NCBI RefSeq assembly: GCF_002746455.1
Contig: NZ_NWUW01000001.1
Coordinates: 372,001 to 436,000 of the forward strand
Direction: 5' to 3'
DNA: 64,000 nucleotides
DNA from: Bacillus fungorum
GTDB taxonomy: Bacteria > Bacillota > Bacilli > Bacillales > Bacillaceae_G
This document shows positions 30,101-39,936 of this stretch, in pieces. How positions within the stretch are numbered: position 1 is the first letter of the stretch; each line of letters begins with the position of its first letter. Under the pieces are notes generated by a model. The model saw only the letters and a list, made by a program, of their open reading frames with translations. It made no database searches and was not told the origin of the DNA. The translations under genes and the position numbers were made by a program.

Positions 30101-30550
30101 TCTGTGCTTGATACACCGACATTCTTCTATGGCATGAGACTTGGTGAAGAAATCGATGTGGAAATTGAACAAGGTAAAACGTTGATGGTTAAACTAGTAT
30201 CAATTGGAGAGCCTCAGTCAGATGGAAATCGTGTTCTTTACTTGGAGTTTAACGGTCAACCACGTGAGATTGTTGTGAAAGACGAAAGTGTGAAAGCGAC
30301 AGTTGCACAACGCGTGAAAGGAAACCGTGAAAATCCAAACCACATTAGCGCAACAATGCCAGGAACGGTTATTAAAGTAGTTGTAAAAGAAGGCGATGAA
30401 GTGAAAAAAGGCGATTCTATGGCAATTACAGAAGCGATGAAAATGGAAACGACAGTTCAAGCACCGTTCAATGGTAAAGTGAAAAAAGTATATGTTAACG
30501 ATGGAGATGCAATTCAAACGGGTGACTTACTCATTGAATTAGATCACTAA
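27104..30550 (+). CDS. pycA: Pyruvate carboxylase
   Basis: A 1148-residue biotin enzyme that carboxylates pyruvate to oxaloacetate (anaplerosis). Order: biotin carboxylase with ATP-grasp (about 1-450, GGGGRGMR near 168), carboxyltransferase (about 530-800, LLTDTTFRDAHQSLLATR), allosteric/PC-dimer region, and a C-terminal biotinyl domain with the biotinylated Lys1113 in EAMKMET. Single-chain form as in B. subtilis. ATG with ggggg upstream. The intergenic region before it holds a long palindrome. Confidence 0.97.
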   Translation: MTKLQRIQKVLVANRGEIAIRVFRACSELGLKTVAIYSKEDSGSYHRYKADESYLVGEGKKPIDAYLDIEGIIEIAKSNHVDAIHPGYGFLSENIQFAKRCEEEGIIFIGPKSKHLDMFGDKVKARTQAQLAQIPVIPGSDGPVDSIEEVEEFAEKYDYPIIIKASLGGGGRGMRIVRTSEELRESYNRAKSEAKAAFGNDEVYVEKFVEKPKHIEVQILADEEGNVVHLYERDCSVQRRHQKVVEIAPSVSLSDDLRQRICDAAVKLTKNVNYLNAGTVEFLVKDDNFYFIEVNPRVQVEHTITEMITGVDIVQSQILIADGHALHSKMVGVPKQEEVVVHGFAIQSRVTTEDPLNNFMPDTGKIMAYRSGGGFGVRLDTGNSFQGAVITPYYDSLLVKVTTWALTFEQAAAKMERNLKEFRIRGIKTNIPFLENVVKHKNFLSGEYDTSFIDASPELFLFPKRKDRGTKMLNYIGTVTVNGFPGVGKKEKPIFPDARIPNVLHSEPIQNGTKQILDERGADGLVKWVQDQKRVLLTDTTFRDAHQSLLATRIRTKDLHQIAEPTVRMLPNLFSAEMWGGATFDVAYRFLKEDPWERLLDLREKMPNVLFQMLLRSSNAVGYKNYPDNLIQKFVECSAQAGIDVFRIFDSLNWVEGMRVAIDAVRDTGKIAEATMCYTGDIHDPLRSKYDLNYYKNLAKELEASGAHILGIKDMAGLLKPNAAYDLVSALKETVSIPIHLHTHDTSGNGILTYTKAIEAGVDIVDVAVSSMAGQTSQPSANTLYYALGGNERQPDVNIDSLEKLSHYWEDVRKYYAPFESGMNAPHTEVYMHEMPGGQYSNLQQQAKAVGLGDRFDEVKVMYRRVNDMFGDIVKVTPSSKVVGDMALFMVQNHLTEQDVLERGHAMDFPGSVVEMFSGDLGQPYGGFPKKLQEIILKGKEPLTVRPGELLEPIDFDALKEELFHKLGREVTIFDVVAYALYPKVFMDYEKVAELYGNVSVLDTPTFFYGMRLGEEIDVEIEQGKTLMVKLVSIGEPQSDGNRVLYLEFNGQPREIVVKDESVKATVAQRVKGNRENPNHISATMPGTVIKVVVKEGDEVKKGDSMAITEAMKMETTVQAPFNGKVKKVYVNDGDAIQTGDLLIELDH

Positions 30551-30554
30551 AATA

Positions 30555-30584
30555 GAAAAGAGCTGTGTAAATACAGCTCTTTTT
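30555..30584 (+). terminator. Terminator of pycA
   Basis: Stem aaagagctgt / acagctcttt followed by TTCC. Confidence 0.8.
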
Positions 30585-30599
30585 CCTTATTGCCAAAAA

Positions 30600-30631
30600 A
30601 ATCCCTTGCCAATTCGGTAAGGGATTTTCAT
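30600..30631 (-). terminator. Terminator of ctaA
   Basis: Minus-strand stem aatccctta/caagggatt followed by TTTTTT, just after the ctaA stop. Confidence 0.8.
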
Positions 30632-31567
30632 TTATTTTGTTTGTTTAGAAGTGGATGCAGCTTCTTTTGCATTCACTTTACTTCTTGTACCTAACATAAC
30701 TAAATAGCATAGTACAGCAAACAAGCAAGAAATGAATAGTGAATGCAATAATGCCATTGCTAAACTAGCATTTGTAAATACGACTAAAATTCCTACTATA
30801 GCTTGAAGTGTAACAAGGATAAATGAAATGATCCATCCCCAGTATACGACAGGCTGCTGCTTGTAATGGCGAATAGCGAGAATCATCGCGTATAATATCC
30901 AAGCGAAAATTAACATCGCTGCAACTCTATGTCCCATTTGAACCCATTCATGTAGTTGAGTTGGCATAGGTCTATTTTTGCTACATAAAGGAAAGTCTGG
31001 ACAGGCTAAGCTAGCTCGTTCGTGACGTACTAAAGCCCCTGTGTAGACGACAATATAACTGTAAATTGTTACACCATAAATATGAAATTTCATTTTTTTG
31101 TCCATAATAAGTGAACGTGCATCAAATTTTTGGTCAATTTCAAAGATAAGACACGTTAATAAAATGACAGAAGCAAATGAAATTAAGGAAATACCGAAAT
31201 GGATAGCAAGTACAGCTGGCATTTGCCCCCAGACAACCGCTGCGGCTCCCATTAATGCTTGTGCAACTAAAAATACGAAGGATAAAATTGCTAACGTTTT
31301 TGTTTCGCGCACATGTTTATAATATTTCCAGGACAAAATACAAAGGAGAGTGACAAGAATTCCTGCTGATCCTGATGTAAGGCGATGACTTAGTTCAATA
31401 ATAGTTTCCATTGATAAATTAGATGGAACAAATTCACCGTTACAAAGTGGCCATGATTTACCGCACCCTTGGCCAGAACCTGTTTTTGTAACTAAGGCGC
31501 CTCCTAATAAAACTATTAATAAATCAAGACTCGTAATGACTGCTAACCATTTAATAAAGCGTTGCAA
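30632..31567 (-). CDS. ctaA: Heme A synthase
   Basis: A 311-residue eight-helix membrane protein that oxidises heme O to heme A for the caa3 oxidase. Heme-ligating histidines lie at the start of paired helices (ELSHRLTSG near 60, AIHFGIS near 123, MGHRVAAM near 213, LLHSLFIS near 275). A conserved Cys pair ([12 protein letters not shown] near 32-43) sits in the first external loop. The start is TTG 31567. It is divergent from ctaB across a 500-base regulatory region. Confidence 0.95.
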   Translation of the reverse strand: MQRFIKWLAVITSLDLLIVLLGGALVTKTGSGQGCGKSWPLCNGEFVPSNLSMETIIELSHRLTSGSAGILVTLLCILSWKYYKHVRETKTLAILSFVFLVAQALMGAAAVVWGQMPAVLAIHFGISLISFASVILLTCLIFEIDQKFDARSLIMDKKMKFHIYGVTIYSYIVVYTGALVRHERASLACPDFPLCSKNRPMPTQLHEWVQMGHRVAAMLIFAWILYAMILAIRHYKQQPVVYWGWIISFILVTLQAIVGILVVFTNASLAMALLHSLFISCLFAVLCYLVMLGTRSKVNAKEAASTSKQTK

Positions 31568-32064
31568 TCTCTTTCACCATCTTTCTGCTATGAAGTTATT
31601 GCGAAATATTTTCATTCCATTATGTATAGAATAAAACGCGCTAGTTCCTATGATATATAAAAAATAATAAAATAGCAAAGAAATGGCGGGGAAAGACAGG
31701 GGAGAGAAAATGGGTGTGGAAATAAGATGTATAAGGAAATTTTCGGGTGAAAAATAGGCTGTTTTGAAAAGAAATGGGGAGAATACGTGTTAAATATGAC
31801 AAAAAAGTTTATTATAGAAGGTAACATCATGTTATGATATGGATAAGTAAGAATTAAGTTTTTTATATTCGACACAAAAAGTTCATGTTTTCTTCACAAA
31901 ATGTTCGGGAAATATGATTTAATATATTGGAGTATGGGCGTAGATTAGTAGTAGAATGGGTTAACAATGTTTCTACTGTAATAATATTGCTATATAGAAG
32001 CGAAATATTTCATTCGAAATAGGCGCAAAAAGAAAGATGAAAGTTTTAAGAGGGGGTTAAAGTG
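31568..32064. other. ctaA-ctaB divergent regulatory region
   Basis: About 500 bases, AT-rich, with no supported gene; a short minus-strand frame at 31648-31875 looks spurious. A minus-strand TTTGTGAAG at 31892-31900 resembles the ResD box TTTGTGAAT, which in B. subtilis activates ctaA and ctaB under oxygen limitation. Confidence 0.4.
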
Positions 32065-32988
32065 ATGAACCATGCAACAAGTGAGCTGCATGATGAGTCA
32101 GCTGTTACAAGTGTACCGGAAACAACTCGGCTACAAGATTTATCAGCGCTCGTTAAAATGGGGATTGTAAACTCAAATACACTTACTGTATTTACAGGAT
32201 TTTGGTTGGCGTTGCACTTTAATAGACTAAGTGTGATGGATAATCTGGATAAGTTATTTTTTACAATCGTTGGTTCTGGATTAATTATGGCAGGGGTATG
32301 TTGTTTAAATAACTACATTGATCGAGACATCGACCCGTTAATGGAAAGAACAAAGAACCGTCCAACGGTTACTGGAAAGTATAAACCAGGATTTGCACTT
32401 ACATTTGGACTAGTCATATTACTTCTTGGGTTTGTATTTTTATTATTAACAACACCAATGGCAGTGTTAATAGGATTTATTGGTGCTTTCACATATGTTG
32501 TCTTATATACTTTATGGACAAAGAGAAAGTATACATTAAATACTGTTGTGGGTAGTATATCAGGAGCAGTTCCACCTTTAATTGGATGGGCAGCAATCGA
32601 TCCGTCTTTAGGTCATCCAATTGCTTGGATGTTATTTTTAATTATGTTTATTTGGCAAATCCCACATTTCCTCGCATTAGCGATGAAACGTGTTGATGAA
32701 TACCGAAATGCAGGAATTCCAATGCTTCCTGTAGTTCATGGATTTGAAATTACGAAACGCCAAATTATGATTTGGACAGTATGTTTATTACCACTACCAT
32801 TTTATATGAGTGGACTAGGGATAACATTTATGGTAATTGCAACATTGCTTAACATCGGATGGATCGTTTTAGGATTTTATGGCTTCCGTAAGCAAGATGA
32901 CATCAAATGGTCCGTACAAATGTTTGTTTATTCCCTAAATTATTTAACAATCTTATTTGTATCAATGATTGTAGTTACATTCTTCTAA
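32065..32988 (+). CDS. ctaB: Protoheme IX farnesyltransferase
   Basis: A 307-residue UbiA-family membrane prenyltransferase making heme O from heme B. The first Asp-rich motif is [19 protein letters not shown] near residues 93-112; the second conserved region is [16 protein letters not shown] near 212. About eight membrane helices. ATG 32065 was preferred over the overlapping GTG (aggggg 8 bases upstream). First gene of the caa3 assembly/structural cluster. Confidence 0.95.
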   Translation: MNHATSELHDESAVTSVPETTRLQDLSALVKMGIVNSNTLTVFTGFWLALHFNRLSVMDNLDKLFFTIVGSGLIMAGVCCLNNYIDRDIDPLMERTKNRPTVTGKYKPGFALTFGLVILLLGFVFLLLTTPMAVLIGFIGAFTYVVLYTLWTKRKYTLNTVVGSISGAVPPLIGWAAIDPSLGHPIAWMLFLIMFIWQIPHFLALAMKRVDEYRNAGIPMLPVVHGFEITKRQIMIWTVCLLPLPFYMSGLGITFMVIATLLNIGWIVLGFYGFRKQDDIKWSVQMFVYSLNYLTILFVSMIVVTFF

Positions 32989-33081
32989 GACAACGACATA
33001 ATTGGATTTCTTTACGTTGAGATTTACTTTACTTAACTATAAAGTACAATCTAATTCACAAAGAAAGTGGGGGTTGTTTGT

Positions 33082-34131
33082 ATGAAGAAACAGTGGCGAC
33101 TGCTTTCGTTCGTTTCACTGCTGGCTTTACTGTTAGGGGGATGCGGTAAAGCCTTTCAATCTACTTTAATTCCGCAAGGAGAAGTAGCAAAAATGCAATA
33201 TGATTTGCTCTTACTAGCAAGTGCGATTATGGTAGGAGTAGTACTAGTAGTTACTATTATTTTCTTATATGTAATTGTGCGTTTCCGACAAAAGAAAGGT
33301 CAGGAAGATTATATTCCGGAGCAAGTTGAAGGGAATCACAAACTAGAAATAATATGGACAGTTATTCCGATTATTCTTTTGCTAATCTTAGCTGTTCCGA
33401 CGGTTACATATACATTCAAACTTGCTGATGTAAGTGCGATGGAGAAAAAGAATATTGATAAAGATACTATCGTTGTTGATGTAACAGCGAATCTTTATTG
33501 GTGGGAATTTTCTTATAAATCAGAAAAAATAGTAACTTCTCAAGATTTAGTCATCCCCACAGGTAAGAAAGTGTATTTGAATTTGAAGGGTGCCGATATT
33601 AAACATTCATTTTGGGTTCCATCTTTAGCTGGGAAAATGGATACAAATACAGATAATGTAAACAAAATGTGGTTAAAGGCAGATAAATCGGGCACTTATA
33701 ATGGTTTTTGTACAGAATTTTGCGGCCCATCACATTCTTTAATGCAATTCAAAGTGAAAGCTTTAGATGAAAGCGAGTACAAACAGTGGCTTGCTGATAT
33801 GAAGAAGATTGATGGGAAGAAAGAAGTAGCTTCAACAAAGGCGCAAGAAGGCCAAGAAATATTTAATAAAAGCTGTATTGGTTGTCACGCAGTTGGATCT
33901 AATGATAGTAGACCACCTTCCGCTCGTATCGCACCGAACTTAGCAAACTTTGCTGATCGCGATATGGTTGCCGGTATTGCCGAAAACAATGAAGAGAACT
34001 TAAAAAAATGGCTGAAAGATCCTGAAAATATGAAACCAGGAAATAAAATGACTGGTAAATATGGCAACTTAACGGATGATCAAATTGATGCATTAAATGC
34101 ATACTTACAAACGTTAAAAGTTGAAAAGTAA
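33082..34131 (+). CDS. ctaC: Cytochrome c oxidase subunit II (caa3 type, lipoprotein)
   Basis: A 349-residue subunit II. It begins with a lipoprotein signal (lipobox LLGGC near 17-21), then two membrane helices and the CuA domain with the ligand motif CTEFCGPSHSLM near 205-216. A fused C-terminal cytochrome c domain has CIGCH near 259-263 and a methionine ligand farther on. The fused cytochrome marks the caa3 oxidase, which accepts electrons from cytochrome c at the outer face. ATG 33082 was chosen (ribosome site gtggggg). Confidence 0.95.
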   Translation: MKKQWRLLSFVSLLALLLGGCGKAFQSTLIPQGEVAKMQYDLLLLASAIMVGVVLVVTIIFLYVIVRFRQKKGQEDYIPEQVEGNHKLEIIWTVIPIILLLILAVPTVTYTFKLADVSAMEKKNIDKDTIVVDVTANLYWWEFSYKSEKIVTSQDLVIPTGKKVYLNLKGADIKHSFWVPSLAGKMDTNTDNVNKMWLKADKSGTYNGFCTEFCGPSHSLMQFKVKALDESEYKQWLADMKKIDGKKEVASTKAQEGQEIFNKSCIGCHAVGSNDSRPPSARIAPNLANFADRDMVAGIAENNEENLKKWLKDPENMKPGNKMTGKYGNLTDDQIDALNAYLQTLKVEK

Positions 34132-34164
34132 AGAGGGATTATTCGCGAAGGGGAGGTTGAAAAC

Positions 34165-36027
34165 GTGAGTTCTGTAGCAAAAAAACAGGGGATGGGTGCT
34201 GTCATATGGGATTATTTAACGACAGTAGACCATAAAAAGATTGCCATTCTCTATTTAATTGCAGGTGGATTGTTTTTTGTAATAGGCGGAATAGAAGCTC
34301 TATTTATTCGCCTTCAATTAGCGATTCCTAACAATGCTTTTCTTGTTGGGGATGCTTATAATCAAGTATTAACGATGCACGGTACAACAATGATTTTCCT
34401 CGCAGCTATGCCACTCGTGTTTGCATTTATGAACGCCGCTGTACCACTTCAAATTGGTGCACGTGATGTAGCGTTCCCGTTTTTGAATTCACTTGGATTT
34501 TGGTTATTTTTCTTTGGTGGAGTATTTTTAAATTTAAGTTGGTTTTTAGGTGGAGCACCTGATGCAGGATGGACATCTTATGCATCTTTAGCGTTAGCTT
34601 CTAAAGGTCATGGTGTTGATTTTTATGTACTTGGCTTGCAAATCTCCGGTATTGGTACATTAATTGGAGGTATTAACTTCCTTGTAACCATTATCAATAT
34701 GCGTGCGCCAGGGATGACATATATGCGTATGCCGATGTTTACATGGACGACATTTGTAACATCTTCGCTAATATTATTCGCTTTTCCGCCGTTAACTGTA
34801 GGATTAGGACTTTTAATGTTAGATCGTTTATTTGGAACAAGTTTCTTTAATCCGGCATTGGGTGGGAATACGATTATATGGGAGCATTTATTCTGGATTT
34901 TCGGTCATCCAGAAGTATACATTCTTATACTCCCAGCTTTCGGAATATTCTCAGAAATCTTCGCGACATTTTCGAAAAAACGATTATTTGGTTATTCGTC
35001 GATGGTGTTCGCGACAGTATTAATTGGATTCTTAGGATTTATGGTATGGGCGCATCATATGTTTACTGTTGGGCTTGGTCCAGTTGCAAATGCTATTTTC
35101 TCAGTTGCAACAATGGCGATTGCAGTACCGACTGGTATTAAAATATTCAACTGGCTCTTTACAATGTGGGGAGGAAGTATTCGTTTTACGACACCGATGA
35201 TGTGGGCGGTAGCTTTCATTCCATCATTCGTAATGGGGGGAGTTACAGGTGTTATGCTAGCATCTGCACCAGCAGATTATCAATTTCATGATAACTATTT
35301 CGTAGTAGCTCACTTTCATTATGTAATCGTCGGTGGTGTTGTATTCGGTTTACTTGCAGGAGCTCATTATTATTGGCCACTGATGTTTAATAAAGTATTG
35401 AATGAAACGTTAGGAAAGATAACATTTTGGCTATTCTTTGTCGGTTTCCATTTAACGTTCTTCATACAGCATTTCCTTGGGTTAATTGGTATGCCACGTC
35501 GTTACTACACATATCTTGAAGGTCAAGGGTTGGAAATGGGGAATATGATTAGTTCTATTGGAGCGGTATTTATGGCTCTTGGAACGATTGTTCTTCTATT
35601 CAATGTAATTAAAACGACAGTTTCAAAAGAAAAGGCTGGTCGTGATCCATGGGATGCTCGTACATTAGAATGGACAATGCCAGCACCTACACCAGAATAT
35701 AACTTTAAACAATTACCATTTGTTCGCGGGTTAGATCCGTTTTGGATTGAAAAACGTGAAGGGAATAAAGAGATGACAGCGGCGGAACCAGTTGGTGATA
35801 TTCATATGCCGAATCCATCATTTTCACCATTTATCATTTCTTTAGGACTGTTTATAGCGGCATTCGGTGCAATGTATATGCAGGGTGGAAAAGATAAGTT
35901 TTGGTTATTAGTAGCAATTATCGGTTTAATCATTACATTTGGCGCAATGTTCCTACGTTCAGTAATTGATGATCATGGATATCATATTCACAAGGAAGAT
36001 TTAGAAGATAAGGGGGGCAAGGCATAA
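34165..36027 (+). CDS. ctaD: Cytochrome c oxidase subunit I
   Basis: A 620-residue heme-copper oxidase subunit I with about 14 membrane helices, the catalytic and proton-pumping core. Ligand regions are LTMHGTTM near 75, FWIFGHPEVYILILP near 245, WAHHMFTVG near 294, and HDNYFVVAHFHYV near 374. GTG start with ggggagg upstream. Its TAA overlaps the ctaE ATG (taATG), so translation is coupled. Confidence 0.96.
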   Translation: MSSVAKKQGMGAVIWDYLTTVDHKKIAILYLIAGGLFFVIGGIEALFIRLQLAIPNNAFLVGDAYNQVLTMHGTTMIFLAAMPLVFAFMNAAVPLQIGARDVAFPFLNSLGFWLFFFGGVFLNLSWFLGGAPDAGWTSYASLALASKGHGVDFYVLGLQISGIGTLIGGINFLVTIINMRAPGMTYMRMPMFTWTTFVTSSLILFAFPPLTVGLGLLMLDRLFGTSFFNPALGGNTIIWEHLFWIFGHPEVYILILPAFGIFSEIFATFSKKRLFGYSSMVFATVLIGFLGFMVWAHHMFTVGLGPVANAIFSVATMAIAVPTGIKIFNWLFTMWGGSIRFTTPMMWAVAFIPSFVMGGVTGVMLASAPADYQFHDNYFVVAHFHYVIVGGVVFGLLAGAHYYWPLMFNKVLNETLGKITFWLFFVGFHLTFFIQHFLGLIGMPRRYYTYLEGQGLEMGNMISSIGAVFMALGTIVLLFNVIKTTVSKEKAGRDPWDARTLEWTMPAPTPEYNFKQLPFVRGLDPFWIEKREGNKEMTAAEPVGDIHMPNPSFSPFIISLGLFIAAFGAMYMQGGKDKFWLLVAIIGLIITFGAMFLRSVIDDHGYHIHKEDLEDKGGKA

Positions 36028-36650
36028 TGCATGTAGATGAAAAGTTAACAAATGAAACATTTCCAGCAGAGCCTGAAAAAGCAACCCTTGAGGGGAAAAA
36101 TAAGTTTGTCGGTTTTTGGTTATTTCTTGGAGGCGAAACAGTATTGTTCGCTTCCTTATTTGGCACATATTTAGCGTTAAAGAATTCTACAAATGGTGGA
36201 CCAACATCTCAAGAGATGTTCCAAATGCCACTCGTTTTCATTATGACGATGCTTTTATTAACGAGTAGTTTAACGAGCGTATATGCAATGTATCATATGA
36301 AAAACTTTAACTTTAAAAAAATGCAACTTTGGTTACTAGTAACAGTGCTGTTAGGTTTAGGGTTTTTAGGGTTTGAGATATATGAGTTTTATCATTATAC
36401 GCATGAATTTAAGCATACTATGAGAAGTAGTGCATTTGGTTCCGCGTTTTATGCTCTTGTTGGTACACATGGACTCCACGTATTGTTTGGGTTATGTTGG
36501 ATTTTAACATTAATCTTTAGAAATGCGAAGAGAGGCCTAAATTTATATAATGCACCGAAGTTTTATGTTGCATCGATTTATTGGCACTTTATTGACGTAG
36601 TTTGGGTGTTTATTTTCACTGTAGTATATTTGATGGGAATGGTGGGATAA
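36027..36650 (+). CDS. ctaE: Cytochrome c oxidase subunit III
   Basis: A 207-residue five-helix subunit III. Conserved segments are GFWLFLGGETVLFASLFGTY near 28-47 and LVGTHGLHVLFGLCW near 146-160, ending with YWHFIDVVWVFIF. It overlaps ctaD by one base and is followed after three bases by ctaF, as expected in the ctaCDEF operon. Confidence 0.95.
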   Translation: MHVDEKLTNETFPAEPEKATLEGKNKFVGFWLFLGGETVLFASLFGTYLALKNSTNGGPTSQEMFQMPLVFIMTMLLLTSSLTSVYAMYHMKNFNFKKMQLWLLVTVLLGLGFLGFEIYEFYHYTHEFKHTMRSSAFGSAFYALVGTHGLHVLFGLCWILTLIFRNAKRGLNLYNAPKFYVASIYWHFIDVVWVFIFTVVYLMGMVG

Positions 36651-36653
36651 ACA

Positions 36654-36986
36654 ATGGCGATAAAGCAAACGAATAATCCTAAAGTTGATCTTGTTTATCG
36701 GAAAAGAAAAAGTGCGGAGGAAATGAAGCATCAAGTTATTACATTTGCATTAATGATTTTTTTAACATTAGTTGCATTTGCAGCGGTAGCATATCCGAAA
36801 ACTTTTAGTCCGACTTTTTCAGTACCATTTATTTTACTATTAGCGGTGGTACAAGTAATTTTTCAATTGTATTATTTTATGCATATGAGTCATAAAGGAC
36901 ATGAAGCGGCAAGTTTCTTTCTTTATTCTGGTCTGTTGATCGGATTAATTACAATTTTAGCTTTTATGACAATTGTGTGGATTTGA
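36654..36986 (+). CDS. ctaF: Cytochrome c oxidase subunit IV (CtaF)
   Basis: A 110-residue protein with three membrane helices (about 30-48, 55-75, 83-105) of the COX4_pro family, containing YYFMHMSHKGHE, which is typical. Accessory subunit of the caa3 oxidase. Confidence 0.93.
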   Translation: MAIKQTNNPKVDLVYRKRKSAEEMKHQVITFALMIFLTLVAFAAVAYPKTFSPTFSVPFILLLAVVQVIFQLYYFMHMSHKGHEAASFFLYSGLLIGLITILAFMTIVWI

Positions 36987-36998
36987 AAAGTGAAGAAT

Positions 36999-37027
36999 AA
37001 GGGAGCTTGTGTTGACACAGCTCCCTC
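36999..37027 (+). terminator. Hairpin between ctaF and ctaG
   Basis: Stem gggagct...agctccc with CTCTTC after it. A weak terminator or attenuator separating ctaCDEF from ctaG. Confidence 0.6.
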
Positions 37028-37071
37028 TTCATGTTATGTGAAAGGATAACCTTAAGAAGGTAGGTGTGAAA

Positions 37072-37977
37072 ATGAGTAACTTGTGGATATTTGGTTTTCA
37101 AGCTCTATGGAGTCCAATCTTTTTATTATTTATGATTTCAATCCTTATTGGATACTTTTTAATTATTGGGCCATATAGAATGCGATTTGAACATGCGACA
37201 AAGGTAAGTAAGAAGCAAGTTTTTTACTTTACGACTGGGATTGTTCTTTTGTATTTTGTAAAGGGAGGGCCTATTGATTTAATTGGTCATATTATATTTA
37301 GTGCACATATGTTTGAAATGGCAGTTATGTATATTGCCGTTCCACCGTTATTGTTGCTTGGTATACCAGTTTGGTTATATCGTTATATTACTTCTTTTAA
37401 GTTCGTTCAAATTATATTAAAGATATTTGCTAAGCCACTTATTGCATTGTTTGTATTTAATGGCCTGTTTTCTTTTTATCATTTACCAGTTGTTTTCGAC
37501 ACAGTAAAACAAAGTCAAATTGCTCATCCTATTTGTCTCGTTATCTTGTTCTTTACGGCAATCATGATGTGGTGGCCGATGTTAAATCCATTACCAGAAT
37601 ATCAAACGTTAAGTGATATAAAGAAACTTGGTTATATGTTTGCTAACGGTATATTATTAACGCCAGCTTGCGCGTTAATCATTTTTGCGACTGCACCGTT
37701 ATTTGCAACGTATACGGATCCGGCTGCTTGGATGAAGGCGATGGAACTATGTGTACCAGCGGGAACTTTATCGGATTTAAATATAACTGGACCAGAATTC
37801 TTACACTGGATGCCAGTCGTACAAGACCAACAAACAGGCGGCATCATTATGAAAATTGTCCAGGAAATAGTGTATGGTACAATTATCGGCTATGTATTCT
37901 TTCGATGGGCGCGTCGAGAGCGTGAAAAGGATAAAGAGCAGTTGCAACAATTGCCCCCGTATTTACAGACTAAGTAG
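37072..37977 (+). CDS. ctaG: CtaG, caa3 oxidase assembly membrane protein
   Basis: A 301-residue seven-helix membrane protein of the bacterial caa3_CtaG family, needed for a functional caa3 oxidase in B. subtilis, probably in copper delivery. Conserved residues include FSAHMFEMAVMYIAVPPLL near 84-102 and WWPMLNPLPE near 167. ATG 37072 was chosen (aaggtagg upstream) over a GTG two codons earlier. A terminator follows. Confidence 0.93.
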   Translation: MSNLWIFGFQALWSPIFLLFMISILIGYFLIIGPYRMRFEHATKVSKKQVFYFTTGIVLLYFVKGGPIDLIGHIIFSAHMFEMAVMYIAVPPLLLLGIPVWLYRYITSFKFVQIILKIFAKPLIALFVFNGLFSFYHLPVVFDTVKQSQIAHPICLVILFFTAIMMWWPMLNPLPEYQTLSDIKKLGYMFANGILLTPACALIIFATAPLFATYTDPAAWMKAMELCVPAGTLSDLNITGPEFLHWMPVVQDQQTGGIIMKIVQEIVYGTIIGYVFFRWARREREKDKEQLQQLPPYLQTK

Positions 37978-37978
37978 A

Positions 37979-38018
37979 AAAAAGTGTATGGGAGATTCCA
38001 TGCGCTTTTTTTCTTTTA
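37979..38018 (+). terminator. Terminator of ctaG
   Basis: Imperfect stem agtgtatgg/ccatgcgct followed by TTTTTTTC. Confidence 0.75.
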
Positions 38019-38165
38019 AATTGTAGTTAACATGAAAATATTGAATTTTCTAACTTTTTATGTTAACTTAGTGTAGGCATGTACTAAAAGTGGATATAAA
38101 ATTTACTACTAGCTTTAATACGTAATATTTCCATGTGTAGTGTAAGTTTTTTAGAGATTTACAAA

Positions 38166-38274
38166 TTTATCCCGCTATTTGCGGGAGTCGGGCTGCCCGT
38201 AAAAGCCCGATTGGTGAAGGCTAATAATCAGTGTGGGACGGACAAAACCCCTACTGATTAAAGTTTCACTTTAT
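38166..38274 (+). repeat. bcr1-like B. cereus group repeat
   Basis: About 109 bases starting tttatcccgctatttgcggg and ending aagtttcactttat, with internal hairpins (cccgctatttgcggg; gggct...agccc). Much of it recurs in reverse orientation at 44182-44263. Composition, structure and TTTAT-like ends match bcr1, a non-coding mobile-like repeat described in the B. cereus group. It lies in the otherwise empty 340-base gap before amiF. Confidence 0.65.
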
Positions 38275-38319
38275 ATTGTTTTCTTTAATAAACATAAACT
38301 ATTTTAAGGGGGAATTTAA

Positions 38320-39318
38320 ATGGGTAGTAGTGGAAGTATGGTAAAACCAATTAGTGGTTTTTTAACAGCATTAATTCAATATCCAGTACCGATAGTAGAG
38401 TCACGTGCAGACATTGATAAACAAATTAAACAGATCATAAAAACAATTCATTCAACTAAAGCAGGGTATCCTGGATTAGAATTGATAGTATTTCCAGAAT
38501 ATAGTACACAAGGGCTTAATACAAAAAAATGGACTACAGAAGAGTTTTTATGTACAGTCCCTGGGCCAGAAACAAACTTATTTGCTGAGGCATGTAAAGA
38601 ATCTAAAGTATATGGTGTTTTTTCTATAATGGAAAGAAATCCTGATGGTGGAGAACCGTATAATACAGCAATTATTATTGATCCACAAGGTGAAATGATT
38701 TTGAAGTATCGTAAGCTAAATCCTTGGGTGCCAGTCGAGCCTTGGAAAGCTGGAGATCTAGGCTTACCTGTCTGTGATGGACCTGGAGGAAGTAAATTAG
38801 CAGTTTGTATTTGTCATGATGGCATGTTCCCTGAAGTAGCCCGTGAAGCGGCTTATAAAGGTGCAAATGTCTTGATCCGTATTTCTGGATATAGCACACA
38901 AGTTAGTGAACAATGGATGTTAACCAATCGTTCAAATGCATGGCAAAATTTAATGTATACATTGTCGGTGAACTTAGCGGGTTATGACGGTGTATTTTAT
39001 TACTTTGGTGAAGGACAAGTATGTAATTTTGATGGGACTACTTTAGTGCAGGGACATCGAAATCCTTGGGAGATTGTTACTGCTGAAGTATATCCAGAGC
39101 TAGCAGATCAGGCTAGATTAGGATGGGGGCTAGAAAATAATATATATAATCTAGGTTCACGAGGATATGTAGCAACTCCTGGTGGGGTGAAAGAAAACCC
39201 ATATACGTTTGTAAAAGATTTAGCTGAAGGTAAATATAAGGTTCCTTGGGAAGATGAGATTAAAGTAAAAGATGGATCAATTTATGGGTATCCAGTAAAA
39301 AAAACGATTCATTCTTAG
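38320..39318 (+). CDS. amiF: Formamidase AmiF
   Basis: A 332-residue nitrilase-superfamily amidase hydrolysing formamide to formate and ammonia. Catalytic residues Glu60 (VFPEYS), Lys132 (KYRKLNPW), a second Glu at 140 and nucleophile Cys165 ([10 protein letters not shown]) are all present. The N-terminal MGSSGSM and length fit AmiF rather than the longer aliphatic amidase AmiE. Probably a single-gene unit in a B. cereus-specific insertion between ctaG and the ylb genes. Confidence 0.9.
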   Translation: MGSSGSMVKPISGFLTALIQYPVPIVESRADIDKQIKQIIKTIHSTKAGYPGLELIVFPEYSTQGLNTKKWTTEEFLCTVPGPETNLFAEACKESKVYGVFSIMERNPDGGEPYNTAIIIDPQGEMILKYRKLNPWVPVEPWKAGDLGLPVCDGPGGSKLAVCICHDGMFPEVAREAAYKGANVLIRISGYSTQVSEQWMLTNRSNAWQNLMYTLSVNLAGYDGVFYYFGEGQVCNFDGTTLVQGHRNPWEIVTAEVYPELADQARLGWGLENNIYNLGSRGYVATPGGVKENPYTFVKDLAEGKYKVPWEDEIKVKDGSIYGYPVKKTIHS

Positions 39319-39332
39319 GACAGAGAAATAAA

Positions 39333-39363
39333 ACAAGCGCATCATATTGATGCGCTTGTTTTT
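39333..39363. terminator. Bidirectional terminator between amiF and yugN
   Basis: Stem aacaagcgcatca / tgatgcgcttgtt followed by TTTG. Confidence 0.85.
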
Positions 39364-39364
39364 G

Positions 39365-39730
39365 TTAATCAATAACTTGAAATTCTTTTAACTCTTTTTC
39401 GATATTTTGTAGGAGTTGTTCACTTTTTTGAAGTACATTCGTTGGGAAAATTTCACCATCACCATATTCAACGCCGTGAGGATAATAATGTTTACCTAAT
39501 AAGGGAGGAAGTAGCTTTATTTCAGCGTGTCTGCTACCGATGTCACCTTCAATAGCCAAACCTTGTACGCGCAAATAATAAACATCTTTTAATATTTCAA
39601 ATTTATAATCGTATGTAACTCGTTCATAATCCCACTGTCCAGCAAGTACGAAATGGTTCTTCTCCATAATCTCGGTTAATAGTGTTAAATCAACGACTGC
39701 CCCATTAAATTTCGTATTTGTAAATTGCAT
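39365..39730 (-). CDS. YugN-like family protein
   Basis: A 121-residue soluble protein. The core FVLAGQWDYERVTYDYKFE and LRVQGLAIEGDIGSRHAEIKL fit the YugN-like family of Bacillus, of unknown function. Ribosome site gaggagg precedes ATG. Monocistronic and convergent with amiF. Confidence 0.75.
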   Translation of the reverse strand: MQFTNTKFNGAVVDLTLLTEIMEKNHFVLAGQWDYERVTYDYKFEILKDVYYLRVQGLAIEGDIGSRHAEIKLLPPLLGKHYYPHGVEYGDGEIFPTNVLQKSEQLLQNIEKELKEFQVID

Positions 39731-39936
39731 ATAATACCTCCTCTTTTCATGTTACATCATTATTTTTATAATAGTATGAATAATGAGAAAGTGCAATTCA
39801 TATTGACAGAAAAGGGATAATCCAGACTTTTTTTGCGAAAATATGATATAGTGAAAAGAGTACGGTACACACAAAAAAGGAAAGAAGAGGATTTGTGTAT
39901 ATCTCAATTTTATGTTTTGTGCAGGAGGTATATCGA